A DNA stretch of 64,000 nucleotides from Cyanobium sp. FGCU52 (GTDB lineage Bacteria; Cyanobacteriota; Cyanobacteriia; PCC-6307; Cyanobiaceae): positions 1 to 64,000 of the forward strand of contig JANWUS010000021.1 of NCBI GenBank assembly GCA_024958715.1, written 5' to 3'. Position numbers and translations under genes: made by a program. The notes below the pieces were generated by a model, which saw only the letters and a program-made list of their open reading frames with translations, did no database searches and was not told the origin of the DNA. How positions within the stretch are numbered: position 1 is the first letter of the stretch; each line of letters begins with the position of its first letter. Of the stretch, positions 46,250 through 54,829 are shown in pieces.

Positions 46250-46708
46250 TCACGCCGCCTCCTCGTCCGCAGCCCCGGCCGCCTGCCCGTCGAACAGGGC
46301 GAACAGATCCCGGCAGACCTGGCGCAGGCTGTCGCCCACCTCCGGCTGCGGCAGATGGCTGCCCGAGAGCCGCCAGTCGCCCACGGTGGCCAGGCGCCAG
46401 CGCTCGGATTCGTAGGTGAGCCCGCGGATCGTGACCCCCAGCAGGCGCGGGCGGCGGTCGCCGGCGGCCGCCGGTCGCTCGAGGCGCAGCTGCACCAGCA
46501 GGGAGCGGCACTGCAGCCGTGGGCTCCAGCCGGGGAAGTGGAAGGAGAGATCGAGCGATTCGCGCTCCTGGAAGGCGCGAGTCTGGGGATCGTCGCGCCA
46601 GGGGGTGAGGTTGGCCCGGGCTGCCGGGAAGCGGGAACGGAACAGGGTGACCACCGAGGCGATGGCCTGGGCGAGATCCAGGGACTGGGCCTGCTCTGCT
46701 GCATTCAT
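46250..46708 (-). CDS. Conserved-looking hypothetical protein
   Basis: A 152-residue soluble protein with no motif I can name. It reads as a compact alpha/beta domain: LAQAIASVVTLFRSRFPAAR, then beta-rich SLDLSFHFPGWSPRLQCRSL and RLLGVTIRGLTYESERWRLA, then a closing helix SLRQVCRDLFALFDGQ. Codon use matches its neighbours, so it is probably real. The ATG at 46706-46708 has AGG nine bases upstream; an ATG nine bases earlier is possible. It is divergent from icd and lies 118 bases upstream of heme oxygenase. Confidence 0.65.
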   Translation of the reverse strand: MNAAEQAQSLDLAQAIASVVTLFRSRFPAARANLTPWRDDPQTRAFQERESLDLSFHFPGWSPRLQCRSLLVQLRLERPAAAGDRRPRLLGVTIRGLTYESERWRLATVGDWRLSGSHLPQPEVGDSLRQVCRDLFALFDGQAAGAADEEAA

Positions 46709-46817
46709 GGCACCCATCCTGAGGCGAAATCGCCGGATTCGCCGTCACGATCGCTGCCATCACCGGCGGAGGCCCGCCAGGGCCGCTTAACCACATCAGG
46801 GGCCTGACGGACGATCA

Positions 46818-46833
46818 CGGCAAACCTTTGCCG
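46818..46833. promoter_or_regulatory. Perfect palindrome in the icd promoter region
   Basis: CGGCAAACCTTTGCCG is a seven-base inverted repeat with a two-base spacer. It ends in a TTGCCG hexamer that could be the -35 element, with TAGGCT (46848-46853) as -10 box 14 bases on. A repressor or activator site is plausible; it does not match the GTA-N8-TAC pattern of NtcA. Confidence 0.4.
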
Positions 46834-46890
46834 CGCAGCGCGCGCCATAGGCTCAGCCACGCGCCCGCCGCACCGTTCCGCGTTCCCGCC

Positions 46891-48321
46891 ATGGCCACCT
46901 ACGAGAAGCTCACCCCCCCCAGCAGCGGCACGGCCATCCGCTTCGAGAACGGCCAGCCGGTCGTGCCCCACGACCCGATCATCCCCTTCATCCGCGGCGA
47001 CGGCACGGGCGTGGACATCTGGCCCGCCACCCAGCGGGTGCTGGATGCGGCGGTGGCGAAGGCCTACGGCGGCGAGCGCCGGATCGAGTGGTTCAAGGTG
47101 TATGCGGGCGATGAAGCCTGCGAGCTGTACGGCACCTATCAGTACCTGCCCCAGGACACCCTCACGGCGATCGAGCAGTACGGGGTGGCCATCAAGGGCC
47201 CCCTCACCACGCCGATCGGCGGCGGCATCCGCTCCCTGAACGTGGCCCTGCGCCAGATCTTCGATCTCTACTGCTGCGTGCGCCCGTGCCGCTACTACGA
47301 GGGCACCCCGAGCCCCCACAAGCGCCCGCAGGATCTCGATGTGATCGTCTACCGGGAGAACACCGAAGACATCTATATGGGGATCGAATGGGAGGCCAGC
47401 GATCCGGTGGGCATCGAACTGCGCCGCCATCTCAACGAGGTGGTGATCCCGGCCAACGGCAAGCTCGGCAACCGCCAGATCCCGGAGGGCTCGGGCATCG
47501 GCATCAAGCCGGTGAGCAAGCACGGCAGCCAGCGCCACATCCGCAAGGCGATCCAGCACGCCCTGCGGCTCGAGGGCGGCAAGCGCCACGTGACCCTGGT
47601 GCACAAGGGGAACATCATGAAGTTCACCGAGGGCGCCTTCCGCGACTGGGGCTATGAACTGGCCACCAGCGAATTCCGCGACGTGTGCGTCACCGAGCGG
47701 GAGAGCTGGATTCTCGACAACGTGGCCCGCAACCCGGGGCTGAGCATCGAGGCCAACGCCCGCATGATCGATCCCGGCTACGACGCCCTCACCCCCGAGA
47801 AGCAGGCCGCGGTCTGCAACGAGGTGCGCGGGGTGCTGGACGCGATCGGCACCAGCCACGGCGAGGGCCGCTGGAAGCAGATGGTGATGGTCGACGACCG
47901 GATCGCCGACAGCATCTTCCAGCAGATCCAGACGCGGCCCCAGGAGTATTCGATCCTGGCCACCCTCAACCTCAACGGCGACTACATCTCCGATGCCGCC
48001 GCCGCCGTGGTGGGCGGTCTGGGCATGGCGCCGGGCGCCAACATCGGCGACAACGCCGCCATCTTCGAGGCCACCCACGGCACCGCTCCCAAGCACGCCG
48101 GCCTCGATCGCATCAACCCCGGCTCGGTGATCCTGAGCGGCGTGATGATGCTGGAGTTCATGGGCTGGCAGGAAGCGGCCGACCTGATCACCGCCGGCCT
48201 GAGCGCCGCCATCGCCAACGGGGAGGTCACCTACGACCTGGCCCGGCTGATGGAGCCCCCCGTGGAGCCGGTGAGCTGCAGCGGCTTCGCCGAGGCGGTG
48301 GTCCGCCACTTCGGCGGCTGA
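46891..48321 (+). CDS. icd: NADP-dependent isocitrate dehydrogenase
   Basis: Icd (476 residues) makes 2-oxoglutarate, the carbon skeleton for nitrogen assimilation in cyanobacteria. Substrate and metal sites are visible: IPFIRGDGTGVDIWPA, GGGIRSLNVALRQIFDLYCC with the substrate serine, VIVYRENTEDIYMGIEWE, LVHKGNIMKFTEGAFRDWGY, GDYISDAAAAVVGGLGMAPG and the NADP-binding ATHGTAPKHAG. The ATG at MATYEKLTPP follows a palindrome and a TAGGCT box. Two unrecognised genes follow on the same strand. Confidence 0.97.
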   Translation: MATYEKLTPPSSGTAIRFENGQPVVPHDPIIPFIRGDGTGVDIWPATQRVLDAAVAKAYGGERRIEWFKVYAGDEACELYGTYQYLPQDTLTAIEQYGVAIKGPLTTPIGGGIRSLNVALRQIFDLYCCVRPCRYYEGTPSPHKRPQDLDVIVYRENTEDIYMGIEWEASDPVGIELRRHLNEVVIPANGKLGNRQIPEGSGIGIKPVSKHGSQRHIRKAIQHALRLEGGKRHVTLVHKGNIMKFTEGAFRDWGYELATSEFRDVCVTERESWILDNVARNPGLSIEANARMIDPGYDALTPEKQAAVCNEVRGVLDAIGTSHGEGRWKQMVMVDDRIADSIFQQIQTRPQEYSILATLNLNGDYISDAAAAVVGGLGMAPGANIGDNAAIFEATHGTAPKHAGLDRINPGSVILSGVMMLEFMGWQEAADLITAGLSAAIANGEVTYDLARLMEPPVEPVSCSGFAEAVVRHFGG

Positions 48322-48373
48322 GCCGGCCCAGCGGCCGGCCTGGCTGGATCACAGCGATCACTGCTGCGGTGGA

Positions 48374-49210
48374 ATGACCTGTTACTACCCACTCCCGGGT
48401 CTCTCCCAGGGGATCGGCTCCAGCCTTACCTACAGCGTGTTCACGCTCAACGAAGCCACCGGCGCCCTGCGGGCTCCCCAGCGCCATCGTCTGGATCTCG
48501 CCCTGTATCGCAGGCCTGAGGGTGCCACCCCCTGGCTCCTTGTCGACCGGCTCTCGCCCGACGCCTGCGGTGACATCGTTGCCCGCTCCGAGGACTACAG
48601 CCTCGGGCCCGGTGATCTGCTGGTGGCGGTGCCTGTATCCCAGGAGGCCCGGAGCGAGCCGCAAGCGGCTCTCTTGCCCCTGCCGGCCAGCAAGCGGGTG
48701 GATCGTGCCCCCGTGGCCGAGCGTTGCAGCCTTGCCTTCCACTGGCGAGGCATCAACAGCTCGTATCAGGGGGAGTTCCCGCTGCGCATGGCGGAGCTGT
48801 CCCGCGGCACGATGGTGAGCTTCGATCCGTTGCTGCACGCTTCTGTTCCAGGGGCGCTCACGCTGGTCTGTCTGGTCAACATCAGTCGCCGCGATGATCC
48901 GACGCCACTGCGTCTGGAGGTCTTCGAGGCCCACAGCCGCCGGCTGCTGCGAGAGGTGTCCTGGCGGCGCAACGGCTGCGCTCTGCTCGCGTTGCCCGAT
49001 GGGTTGGAGCCTGATGGGGAACTCGTCTTCCGGAGCACCGATGCCGTGGGCATCCCGATCTTCATCACGATCTCCGGCGCCGATGGCCCGGCCTCGATGA
49101 GCGTCGAGCACACGCACCCACCGACCGAGCTGTTCTGGGAGCAGGACCGGATCGCCGGCAGCCGTGCCCTCAAGACCACCTGGCTGGGAGCGAGCCTGCA
49201 ATGTCCGTGA
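48374..49210 (+). CDS. Protein of unknown function, first of a pair
   Basis: A 278-residue protein without signal peptide or membrane span that I do not recognise. It starts MTCYYPLPGLSQGIGSSLTY. The second half looks like an all-beta domain (ALTLVCLVNISRRDDPTPLR, LVFRSTDAVGIPIFITISGA) and ends with SVEHTHPPTELFWEQD. The C-terminal part can be aligned by eye with that of the next gene (LYLLNPCRQRERITVMQ and FIEADGHPDHFDVFHT), which suggests an old duplication. It begins 52 bases after icd and overlaps the next gene by ten bases. Confidence 0.7.
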   Translation: MTCYYPLPGLSQGIGSSLTYSVFTLNEATGALRAPQRHRLDLALYRRPEGATPWLLVDRLSPDACGDIVARSEDYSLGPGDLLVAVPVSQEARSEPQAALLPLPASKRVDRAPVAERCSLAFHWRGINSSYQGEFPLRMAELSRGTMVSFDPLLHASVPGALTLVCLVNISRRDDPTPLRLEVFEAHSRRLLREVSWRRNGCALLALPDGLEPDGELVFRSTDAVGIPIFITISGADGPASMSVEHTHPPTELFWEQDRIAGSRALKTTWLGASLQCP

Positions 49211-50034
49211 TCAAACCCCTGCGCAGCACGCTCGGCCGCATTGTCCATCGCCGCAGCCTGCCCTACACGAGCCTGCCTCTGCGTCCCGGCGACGCTTCCT
49301 TCTCCGACCAGTTTCTCTATCGCGGCGATCTGGCGGGCCATCGCTTCGTGGCCGAGAACACCCTCGCCCTGCTCAGTGGAGAAGCGGTGCCGGTCACGCA
49401 CAGGCTGAGCTTCTTCGATGTGGAAGGGCAGTTCCTCGGCCACCAGGACACCCCCAGCAGTCGCCTGTTCACGGCCATCGATGTCGCCGATCCCGGTGCT
49501 GAGCTGGCAAGCTACATCCACACCAGCCACTACGGGCCCGACATCCTGCGCGCCTTCTGCGCTGCCCATCCCACTGCGGCGAATCTCCGGCGTCTGCATC
49601 GCGGCTATGCCCTCTATCGCCGCAGTGGGCGCTCCGTGTATGCCGCCGTGCACGGAAACGTCGGCGGCATCCGGCTGGCCGGATGGGGGGCCGCCGGCCG
49701 GACACGCCATCTGGCAAGGCGGAGGGGCTGGTTTCTCTACACGCCCCAGATCCGCTTCGCCGCCGATCAGAAGGTGTCGCTCTACCTGCTCAACCCCTGT
49801 CGGCAGCGCGAGCGGATCACCGTGATGCAGGCAACGCCCTCGGGACAGGCCCTCAGCCGATCGGAGCTGCCGGTCCTGTCGCGGTTGTCCGTGCCGGGCC
49901 GTGGACTGCGCTGCTGCCGCCTTGAGGGCATCAGTGGCTACGTCACGCTTCGGTCACGGCTGCCGATGTGCCGGCCGCTGATCTTCATCGAAGCCGACGG
50001 GCACCCTGATCACTTCGACGTCTTTCACACCTGA
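49201..50034 (+). CDS. Protein of unknown function, second of a pair
   Basis: A 277-residue protein of unknown role. It has a basic N-terminus (STLGRIVHRRS), a beta-rich first part (VTHRLSFFDVEGQFLGHQ), and a middle segment with LHRGYALYRRSGRSVYAAVH and GNVGGIRLAGWGAAGR. The end YVTLRSRLPMCRPLIFIEAD GHPDHFDVFHT parallels that of the preceding protein. No signal peptide or metal-binding cluster is clear. The ten-base overlap with its partner argues that they are made together and may interact. Confidence 0.7.
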   Translation: MSVIKPLRSTLGRIVHRRSLPYTSLPLRPGDASFSDQFLYRGDLAGHRFVAENTLALLSGEAVPVTHRLSFFDVEGQFLGHQDTPSSRLFTAIDVADPGAELASYIHTSHYGPDILRAFCAAHPTAANLRRLHRGYALYRRSGRSVYAAVHGNVGGIRLAGWGAAGRTRHLARRRGWFLYTPQIRFAADQKVSLYLLNPCRQRERITVMQATPSGQALSRSELPVLSRLSVPGRGLRCCRLEGISGYVTLRSRLPMCRPLIFIEADGHPDHFDVFHT

Positions 50035-50115
50035 ATCCGGCTTCGCTCCTGCGCGGCGCCTGCGGGCGGCGACCGGCTCGTCGCCACGCCACAATGCCAG
50101 GGAACGCAAGGCCCC

Positions 50116-51504
50116 ATGAGACCGGCGACCGGCAGTCTCCCCGCCCAACCCGCCGCCAGCTCGACGGCCCAGCACGCCCTGGTCCCCGCCGGCATCACCG
50201 ATCCGTGCGTGCACTGCGGCTTCTGCCTGCCCACCTGCGCCAGCTACCGGGTGCTGGCCACGGAGATGGATTCGCCCCGGGGCCGCATCCACGCCCTCAA
50301 GGCCATCGAGGCCGGCGAACTGGAACTCGACGCCACGGTGGCGAGCCATTTCGACAGCTGCCTGGGCTGCTTCGCCTGCGTCAGCGCCTGCCCCTCCGGC
50401 GTCCGCTACGACCAGCTGATCGAGGCGGCCCGGCCCCAGCTGAACGCCCCCGAGCTGCGCAGCCCGTTCCAGCGCGCCGTCCGCCGCGCCCTGTTCGCCC
50501 TGCTGCCCTACCCCAGCCGGCTGCGGGCGGTGCTGGCGCCGCTGCGGGGCTACGCCGGCACCCCCTTGCAGGCCCTGGCCCGGCGCACCGGGCTCACCCG
50601 CCTGCTCGGGCCGCAGATCGAGGCGATGGAGCGCCTGCTGCCGCCCCTGGCCCCGGAAGCCTTCCACGACGACCTGCCCGTGGTGCTGCCGGCACGGGGC
50701 GAACGCCGCCAGCGGGTGGGGCTGGTGCTGGGCTGCGTGCAGCGCCTGTTCGATCCGGCCGTGAACGCCGCGGCCCTGGAGGTGCTGAGCGCCAACGGCA
50801 TCGAGGTGGTGATCCCGCCGGAGCAGGGCTGCTGCGGCGCCGTCACCCATCACCAGGGGGAACTGGAGCACACCCGGACCCTGGCCCGCGATCTGATCGC
50901 CCGCTTCGAGGCGGTGATCGGCCCGGGCCGGCCGGCGGGGCCGGAGCCCCTCGACGCCGTGCTGGTGGCCGCCTCCGGCTGCGGCCACACCCTCAAGCAC
51001 TACGGATCGATCCTCGAGGAGGAGTCGGGGGGGACCTTCGCCGCCCAGGTGGCCGACATCCAGGAGTACCTCGATCGCGTGGGCCTGAGCGAGAGCTTCG
51101 CCGCCTCGCTCAGGCCGCTGCGCCACGCCGACGGCCAGCCGGCCACGGCCGAGCGGCCGTTGGAGCTGGCCTACCACGACGCCTGCCACATGCTCCATGG
51201 CCAGGGCCTCAGGGAGCCGCCCCGCTCCCTGCTGCGCCGGATTCCCCACGTGCGCCTGCGGGAGGCCACCGAAGCCGGGGTGTGCTGCGGCAGCGCCGGC
51301 ATCTACAACCTGGTCCAGCCCGAGGAGGCCGCCGAACTGGGACGGATCAAGGCCGCCGATCTGGCCGGCACCGGTGCGGCCATCGCCGTGAGCACCAACA
51401 TCGGCTGCAGCCTGCAGATCCGCCGCCATCTCCAGGAGAGCGGCCGCCGGCTGCCGGTGCTGCATCCGGTGCAGCTGCTGGCCCGCAGTGCGGCCGGTGA
51501 CTGA
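50116..51504 (+). CDS. glcF: Glycolate oxidase iron-sulfur subunit
   Basis: GlcF (462 residues) passes electrons from the flavin subunit of glycolate dehydrogenase. Two ferredoxin-type clusters are visible, CVHCGFCLPTC at 31-41 and CLGCFACVSACP at 82-93, followed by two cysteine-rich CCG domains (PPEQGCCGAVTHHQGE and TEAGVCCGSAGIYN). Cyanobacteria use it in photorespiration. The FAD subunit glcE is 3.3 kb downstream on the same strand, and the main glcD is not in the window. A weak CACAAT box lies 20 bases upstream. Confidence 0.93.
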   Translation: MRPATGSLPAQPAASSTAQHALVPAGITDPCVHCGFCLPTCASYRVLATEMDSPRGRIHALKAIEAGELELDATVASHFDSCLGCFACVSACPSGVRYDQLIEAARPQLNAPELRSPFQRAVRRALFALLPYPSRLRAVLAPLRGYAGTPLQALARRTGLTRLLGPQIEAMERLLPPLAPEAFHDDLPVVLPARGERRQRVGLVLGCVQRLFDPAVNAAALEVLSANGIEVVIPPEQGCCGAVTHHQGELEHTRTLARDLIARFEAVIGPGRPAGPEPLDAVLVAASGCGHTLKHYGSILEEESGGTFAAQVADIQEYLDRVGLSESFAASLRPLRHADGQPATAERPLELAYHDACHMLHGQGLREPPRSLLRRIPHVRLREATEAGVCCGSAGIYNLVQPEEAAELGRIKAADLAGTGAAIAVSTNIGCSLQIRRHLQESGRRLPVLHPVQLLARSAAGD

Positions 51505-51566
51505 ATGTGCCCACCGCGACGGAGCGGGGCCGATACCATCACAGCCACTCCCGCTCCTCCCACTCC

Positions 51567-52472
51567 ATGCAGGTCCCGTCCGGCGATGGCACGGCCGCCG
51601 GCCCCGGCGGCGACCTGCTCCACGATCCGGCCTTCCAGCAGCTGATCCGCTGGCGACTCGAAGGCACGGAGTGGCTCAAGAACGTGGTGATCGTGGGCAG
51701 CGCCCCCAGTGCGCCCCGGCTCGATGAGCACCTGGGCGACGACACGATCGTGGTGGCGCTCAACAACGCCCACCGGGCGGTGTCGCGCCTGGATTTCTGC
51801 CTCTACAGCGACGACCTGCCCGCGGCGGACAAGCCGGCCCGCTGCGCGGTGATCGGCCGCTCCAGCCCCCACTACGGCCCAGCCCAGCAGCGGTTCGGCG
51901 GCGTGCTCCACGGCGGCGGCACCATGGCCTTCAACGCCGCCTACTGGGTGCTGGCGAACTTCCCCTTCGCCCAGCTCTCCTTCTTCGCCTGCGACATGGT
52001 GTACGAAGGGGAGCGCAGCCACTTCTACGGCAAGGGCCAGCCCGATCCCCTTCGCCGCGACGTCACCCTGCAGAACCTGGAAGCCAAGTCGCTGCGGCTG
52101 TTCTGGATGGGTCTCGAGCAGCAGGTGCTGGTGCTGAACGCCTCGGTCGAGGCCCGCTCGCGGCTGCGCCTGCCGCGGCTGGGTTCGGGGCTGCCCCTGT
52201 CGCAGCTGCTGATCGACGATCGCCTTGAAGCGATGGGCGCGCTGCGGGAGCGGCTGCGCCCCCTCGCCGAACGGGCCCTGGAACAGGAGGCCCTGGCCCC
52301 CTGCGATGGCCTGCGCCACGACTACTGGCGCCTGGAGGAGGATCCGGCGGTGTGGCGGCACGTGCACGCCTGCGACGAGCTGTGGATGGGCCTCGATCCG
52401 GAGATCCAGACCTTCGGCGCCCGACTGGCCGAACGGTTCGAGACGCCGCTTGCGGCAGCCGCCCGCCGCTGA
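51567..52472 (+). CDS. Unassigned protein, possible GT29- or DUF115-like
   Basis: A 301-residue soluble protein. A glycine loop KNVVIVGSAPSAPRLDEHLG followed by DDTIVVALNNAHRAV resembles the opening of family 29 sialyltransferases and of DUF115 proteins, which read a phosphate-binding loop and then V-x-N-N. A second conserved-looking block is HGGGTMAFNAAYWVLANFPF and FFACDMVYEGERSHFYGKGQ. I cannot choose between these families. It sits 62 bases after glcF with a possible TACCAT box, and lies next to a convergent sugar-acid kinase gene. Confidence 0.55.
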   Translation: MQVPSGDGTAAGPGGDLLHDPAFQQLIRWRLEGTEWLKNVVIVGSAPSAPRLDEHLGDDTIVVALNNAHRAVSRLDFCLYSDDLPAADKPARCAVIGRSSPHYGPAQQRFGGVLHGGGTMAFNAAYWVLANFPFAQLSFFACDMVYEGERSHFYGKGQPDPLRRDVTLQNLEAKSLRLFWMGLEQQVLVLNASVEARSRLRLPRLGSGLPLSQLLIDDRLEAMGALRERLRPLAERALEQEALAPCDGLRHDYWRLEEDPAVWRHVHACDELWMGLDPEIQTFGARLAERFETPLAAAARR

Positions 52473-52487
52473 GCGCCGGGCCCGCCA

Positions 52488-53915
52488 TCAGCCCGGTCCG
52501 CCCCGCTCCATCCAGGCCCAGGCCTGCCGGAGGGTGTCGGCCTCGCCCAGGTTCCCCGGGAAGGTGAGCACCGGCAGCCCGGCCCCCCCCGCCACGGCGC
52601 CCCCCTCCACGGGCGCCAGCACCAGGGACAGCCCCGGCAGCAGCTGCCCCTGCAGGTCCACCCGATCGAGGCCCAGGCCATCGGCCAGCAGGGTGTGGGT
52701 GGTGATGCCCCCCTTGCTGATCAGGTAGCCCAGGTCGGGAGCAAGGGCGGCCCCGAGCCGGGCCATCAGCCCCGCCAGGGCCAGGCCCAGGGCGCGGCGC
52801 TCGGCGGCATGGCGGCAGCGCAGCTCCCCCCGGCTGGTGAACAGCACCGGCGTGCGGCCTTCGGCGAGCACCGCCTGCAGCTGCTGCCGCCAGTCCGCCT
52901 CCAGCGAGGCCAGCATCCGCTCGGGCAGGGGACCCTCCAGCACCCGGTGCAGCCGCGCCACCGGCAGCTCGATGCCCCGGCAGAGCGGCTCCGCCAGCAG
53001 CCGCTCCAGCTGGGCATCGGCCAGGGGCACGTGGGAGCCCACCAGCACCAGCCCGGGCAGGGGGCAGCCGTCGGCGGACTGGCGCCGCAGGCCGGCCAGG
53101 CCGGCGGCATCCAACGGCTGGGGGGGCAGGGCCGCCAGGGCGGCCGGCAGACCGGCCGCGCTCTGGGCCAGGAAACGGCGGGGACGGCGGCCGGCGGAGG
53201 CCTCGCTGTCGCCGGAGGTGGCGGAGAGATCCCGCAGGGCGGCGGCCAGGGCGGCCAGGTGCTCCGGCCGCTCGGCGTCCACCGCCACCAGCTGCTGGTT
53301 CGCAGGAGCCGCCAGGCGCTGCCGCAGCCGCGCCGGATCGCCCTCCAGGTCCGCCAGGCCCAGCAGCTGCACGCCGGCCGCGCTGAGGCGACCGCCGCTG
53401 CGCTCCTCCACCCAGTCGGGCAGGTAGCTGGTGTTGTAGCCGAACAGTCCGTCGCGGGCGAAGTCGCTCTGATGCACCGGTTGGCCATGGAGCCGGTGCA
53501 CACCCTCCACCGTGGTGCGGCCGCCCTCCAGGAAGGCGGGCACGAGCAGGGTGGCATCGAAGGGCCCCAGGGCCGCCGCCAGCTCCTCCACCTCCAGGGG
53601 GAAGTGGCCCCGCAGGGTGGAATCCCCCCGGCTCACCAGCAGCCAGCCATCGAGAAGGCCGCCCTCCCGGGCCCGTGCCAGGGCAGCGCCCAGCGCCGCC
53701 GCCAGCTCCCGCATCCGTGCCCGGGCCTCGGCGGGGCCGAGGGCCCGGGTGTTGGCCAGCAGGAACAGCAGGGGGGATGGATGCGCGAGGCCCGCATCCA
53801 GGGTGGCCGGGTCCCAGCGCAGCAGCAGGGGGCAGCCGTGCACCGTCTGGGAGCCGGTGGGGTCATCGTCGATCACGACGATCTTCAAGGGCAGGAGAAG
53901 CGCCGCACCCCCCAT
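52488..53915 (-). CDS. Four-carbon acid sugar kinase family protein (DUF1537)
   Basis: A 475-residue kinase of the family that phosphorylates D-threonate, D-erythronate or 3-oxo-tetronate. The N-terminal domain has KIVVIDDDPTGSQTVHGCPL and LLVSRGDSTLRGHFPLEVEE; the C-terminal nucleotide-binding domain has GYLISKGGITTHTLLADGLG and GLPVLTFPGNLGEADTLRQA. The usual partner dehydrogenase, aldolase or isomerase genes are not adjacent. It is divergent from the SGNH hydrolase gene and lies between glcF and glcE, so a link to two- to four-carbon acid metabolism is possible. Confidence 0.88.
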   Translation of the reverse strand: MGGAALLLPLKIVVIDDDPTGSQTVHGCPLLLRWDPATLDAGLAHPSPLLFLLANTRALGPAEARARMRELAAALGAALARAREGGLLDGWLLVSRGDSTLRGHFPLEVEELAAALGPFDATLLVPAFLEGGRTTVEGVHRLHGQPVHQSDFARDGLFGYNTSYLPDWVEERSGGRLSAAGVQLLGLADLEGDPARLRQRLAAPANQQLVAVDAERPEHLAALAAALRDLSATSGDSEASAGRRPRRFLAQSAAGLPAALAALPPQPLDAAGLAGLRRQSADGCPLPGLVLVGSHVPLADAQLERLLAEPLCRGIELPVARLHRVLEGPLPERMLASLEADWRQQLQAVLAEGRTPVLFTSRGELRCRHAAERRALGLALAGLMARLGAALAPDLGYLISKGGITTHTLLADGLGLDRVDLQGQLLPGLSLVLAPVEGGAVAGGAGLPVLTFPGNLGEADTLRQAWAWMERGGPG

Positions 53916-53939
53916 GGTGAGCCAGCGGGCGGGGGCAGG

Positions 53940-53945
53940 TAGCTT
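53940..53945 (+). promoter_or_regulatory. Possible -10 box for the SGNH hydrolase gene
   Basis: TAGCTT lies 24 bases before the start at 53970, in a 54-base gap between divergent genes. No -35 box is clear. Confidence 0.28.
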
Positions 53946-53969
53946 GGTGCCGATTTTTTCTCCCCAGCG

Positions 53970-54806
53970 ATGAGCACTTCGTCGGCAGCACGATCCCTGC
54001 GGGTCATGCCGATGGGCGACTCCATCACCGCCGGCGATCAGGTTCCAGGCGGCTACCGGGCTCCCCTCCGCGACCGGATCACCGGCCAGGGCTGGAGCGT
54101 GGATTTCGTCGGCAGCCAGCGCCAGCCGGGGGACACCTCCTCTGACCAGGACCACTGGGGCCGGCCCGGCTGGGGCATCACCGACACCGACGCCGTGATC
54201 GATGGTCGCCGCTACGTGTCGCTCCAGGCCAACGAGGGGCCCCAGGGAGCCCGGCGACCCGGCCTGTGGGCCGACCTGGAGGCGGCCATCTCCCCGCGCT
54301 ACTTCTCCACTTCGCCCGGGGTCGACAATCTGTTGCTGCTGATGATGGGCACCAACGACGTGCTGCACCAGGTGGTGGAGCGGCGCGATGGTGCCCGGCC
54401 CGCCGGCGATCGCGGCAACAACGGCAGGGGCGAACAGCAGAACCGCATCGGCGAGGCCACGATCGACCGGCTGAAGGCCTTTCTGAACCGGGTCGACCGG
54501 TTGGCTGGGCGCGCGGAACTGAAACTGAAGGTGGTGCTGGGAACCATCCCGAGGTTCAACAACTACTGGAACGCCAGCCGGTTGAAGGATCCGATCAGTT
54601 CCGTGATGCAGCAGGAGGCTGTGGAGGTGAATCAATGGATCCGTGAGCGCTCCGGCGCTATGGCCCTGCGCAACATCACGATCACGCCGGTTGACCAGCG
54701 GGCGGCGGTGGGGAGCTCCCTGATCGATGGCCTCCATCCCGATGCCACTGGCTACCGCAGGATGGCCGACACCTGGTGGGAGGGCATCCAGGACGCCCTC
54801 GCCTGA
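53970..54806 (+). CDS. SGNH/GDSL-type esterase
   Basis: A 278-residue SGNH hydrolase. Block I is RVMPMGDSITAGDQVPGGYR with the catalytic serine, block III is LLLMMGTNDVLHQV with the oxyanion asparagine, and block V is LIDGLHPDATGYRRMAD with the Asp-His pair. Before block I there is only a short Ser/Ala-rich leader and no signal peptide, so it should act in the cytoplasm. A likely role is deacylation of a sugar or lipid. The segment DQDHWGRPGWGITDTDAV matches the substrate loop of esterases active on acetylated carbohydrates. Confidence 0.85.
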   Translation: MSTSSAARSLRVMPMGDSITAGDQVPGGYRAPLRDRITGQGWSVDFVGSQRQPGDTSSDQDHWGRPGWGITDTDAVIDGRRYVSLQANEGPQGARRPGLWADLEAAISPRYFSTSPGVDNLLLLMMGTNDVLHQVVERRDGARPAGDRGNNGRGEQQNRIGEATIDRLKAFLNRVDRLAGRAELKLKVVLGTIPRFNNYWNASRLKDPISSVMQQEAVEVNQWIRERSGAMALRNITITPVDQRAAVGSSLIDGLHPDATGYRRMADTWWEGIQDALA

Positions 54807-54817
54807 AGTCTCGCCCC

Positions 54818-54823
54818 TAGCGT
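54818..54823 (+). promoter_or_regulatory. Possible -10 box for glcE
   Basis: TAGCGT is only six bases before the GTG at 54830, so if used it would favour the ATG at 54872 as the true start or a leaderless message. Confidence 0.25.
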
Positions 54824-54829
54824 TCCCTG

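Noticed and set aside
46705-48309. Long minus-strand frame opposite icd
   Set aside because: Antisense to a certain gene; composition typical of a shadow frame in GC-rich DNA.
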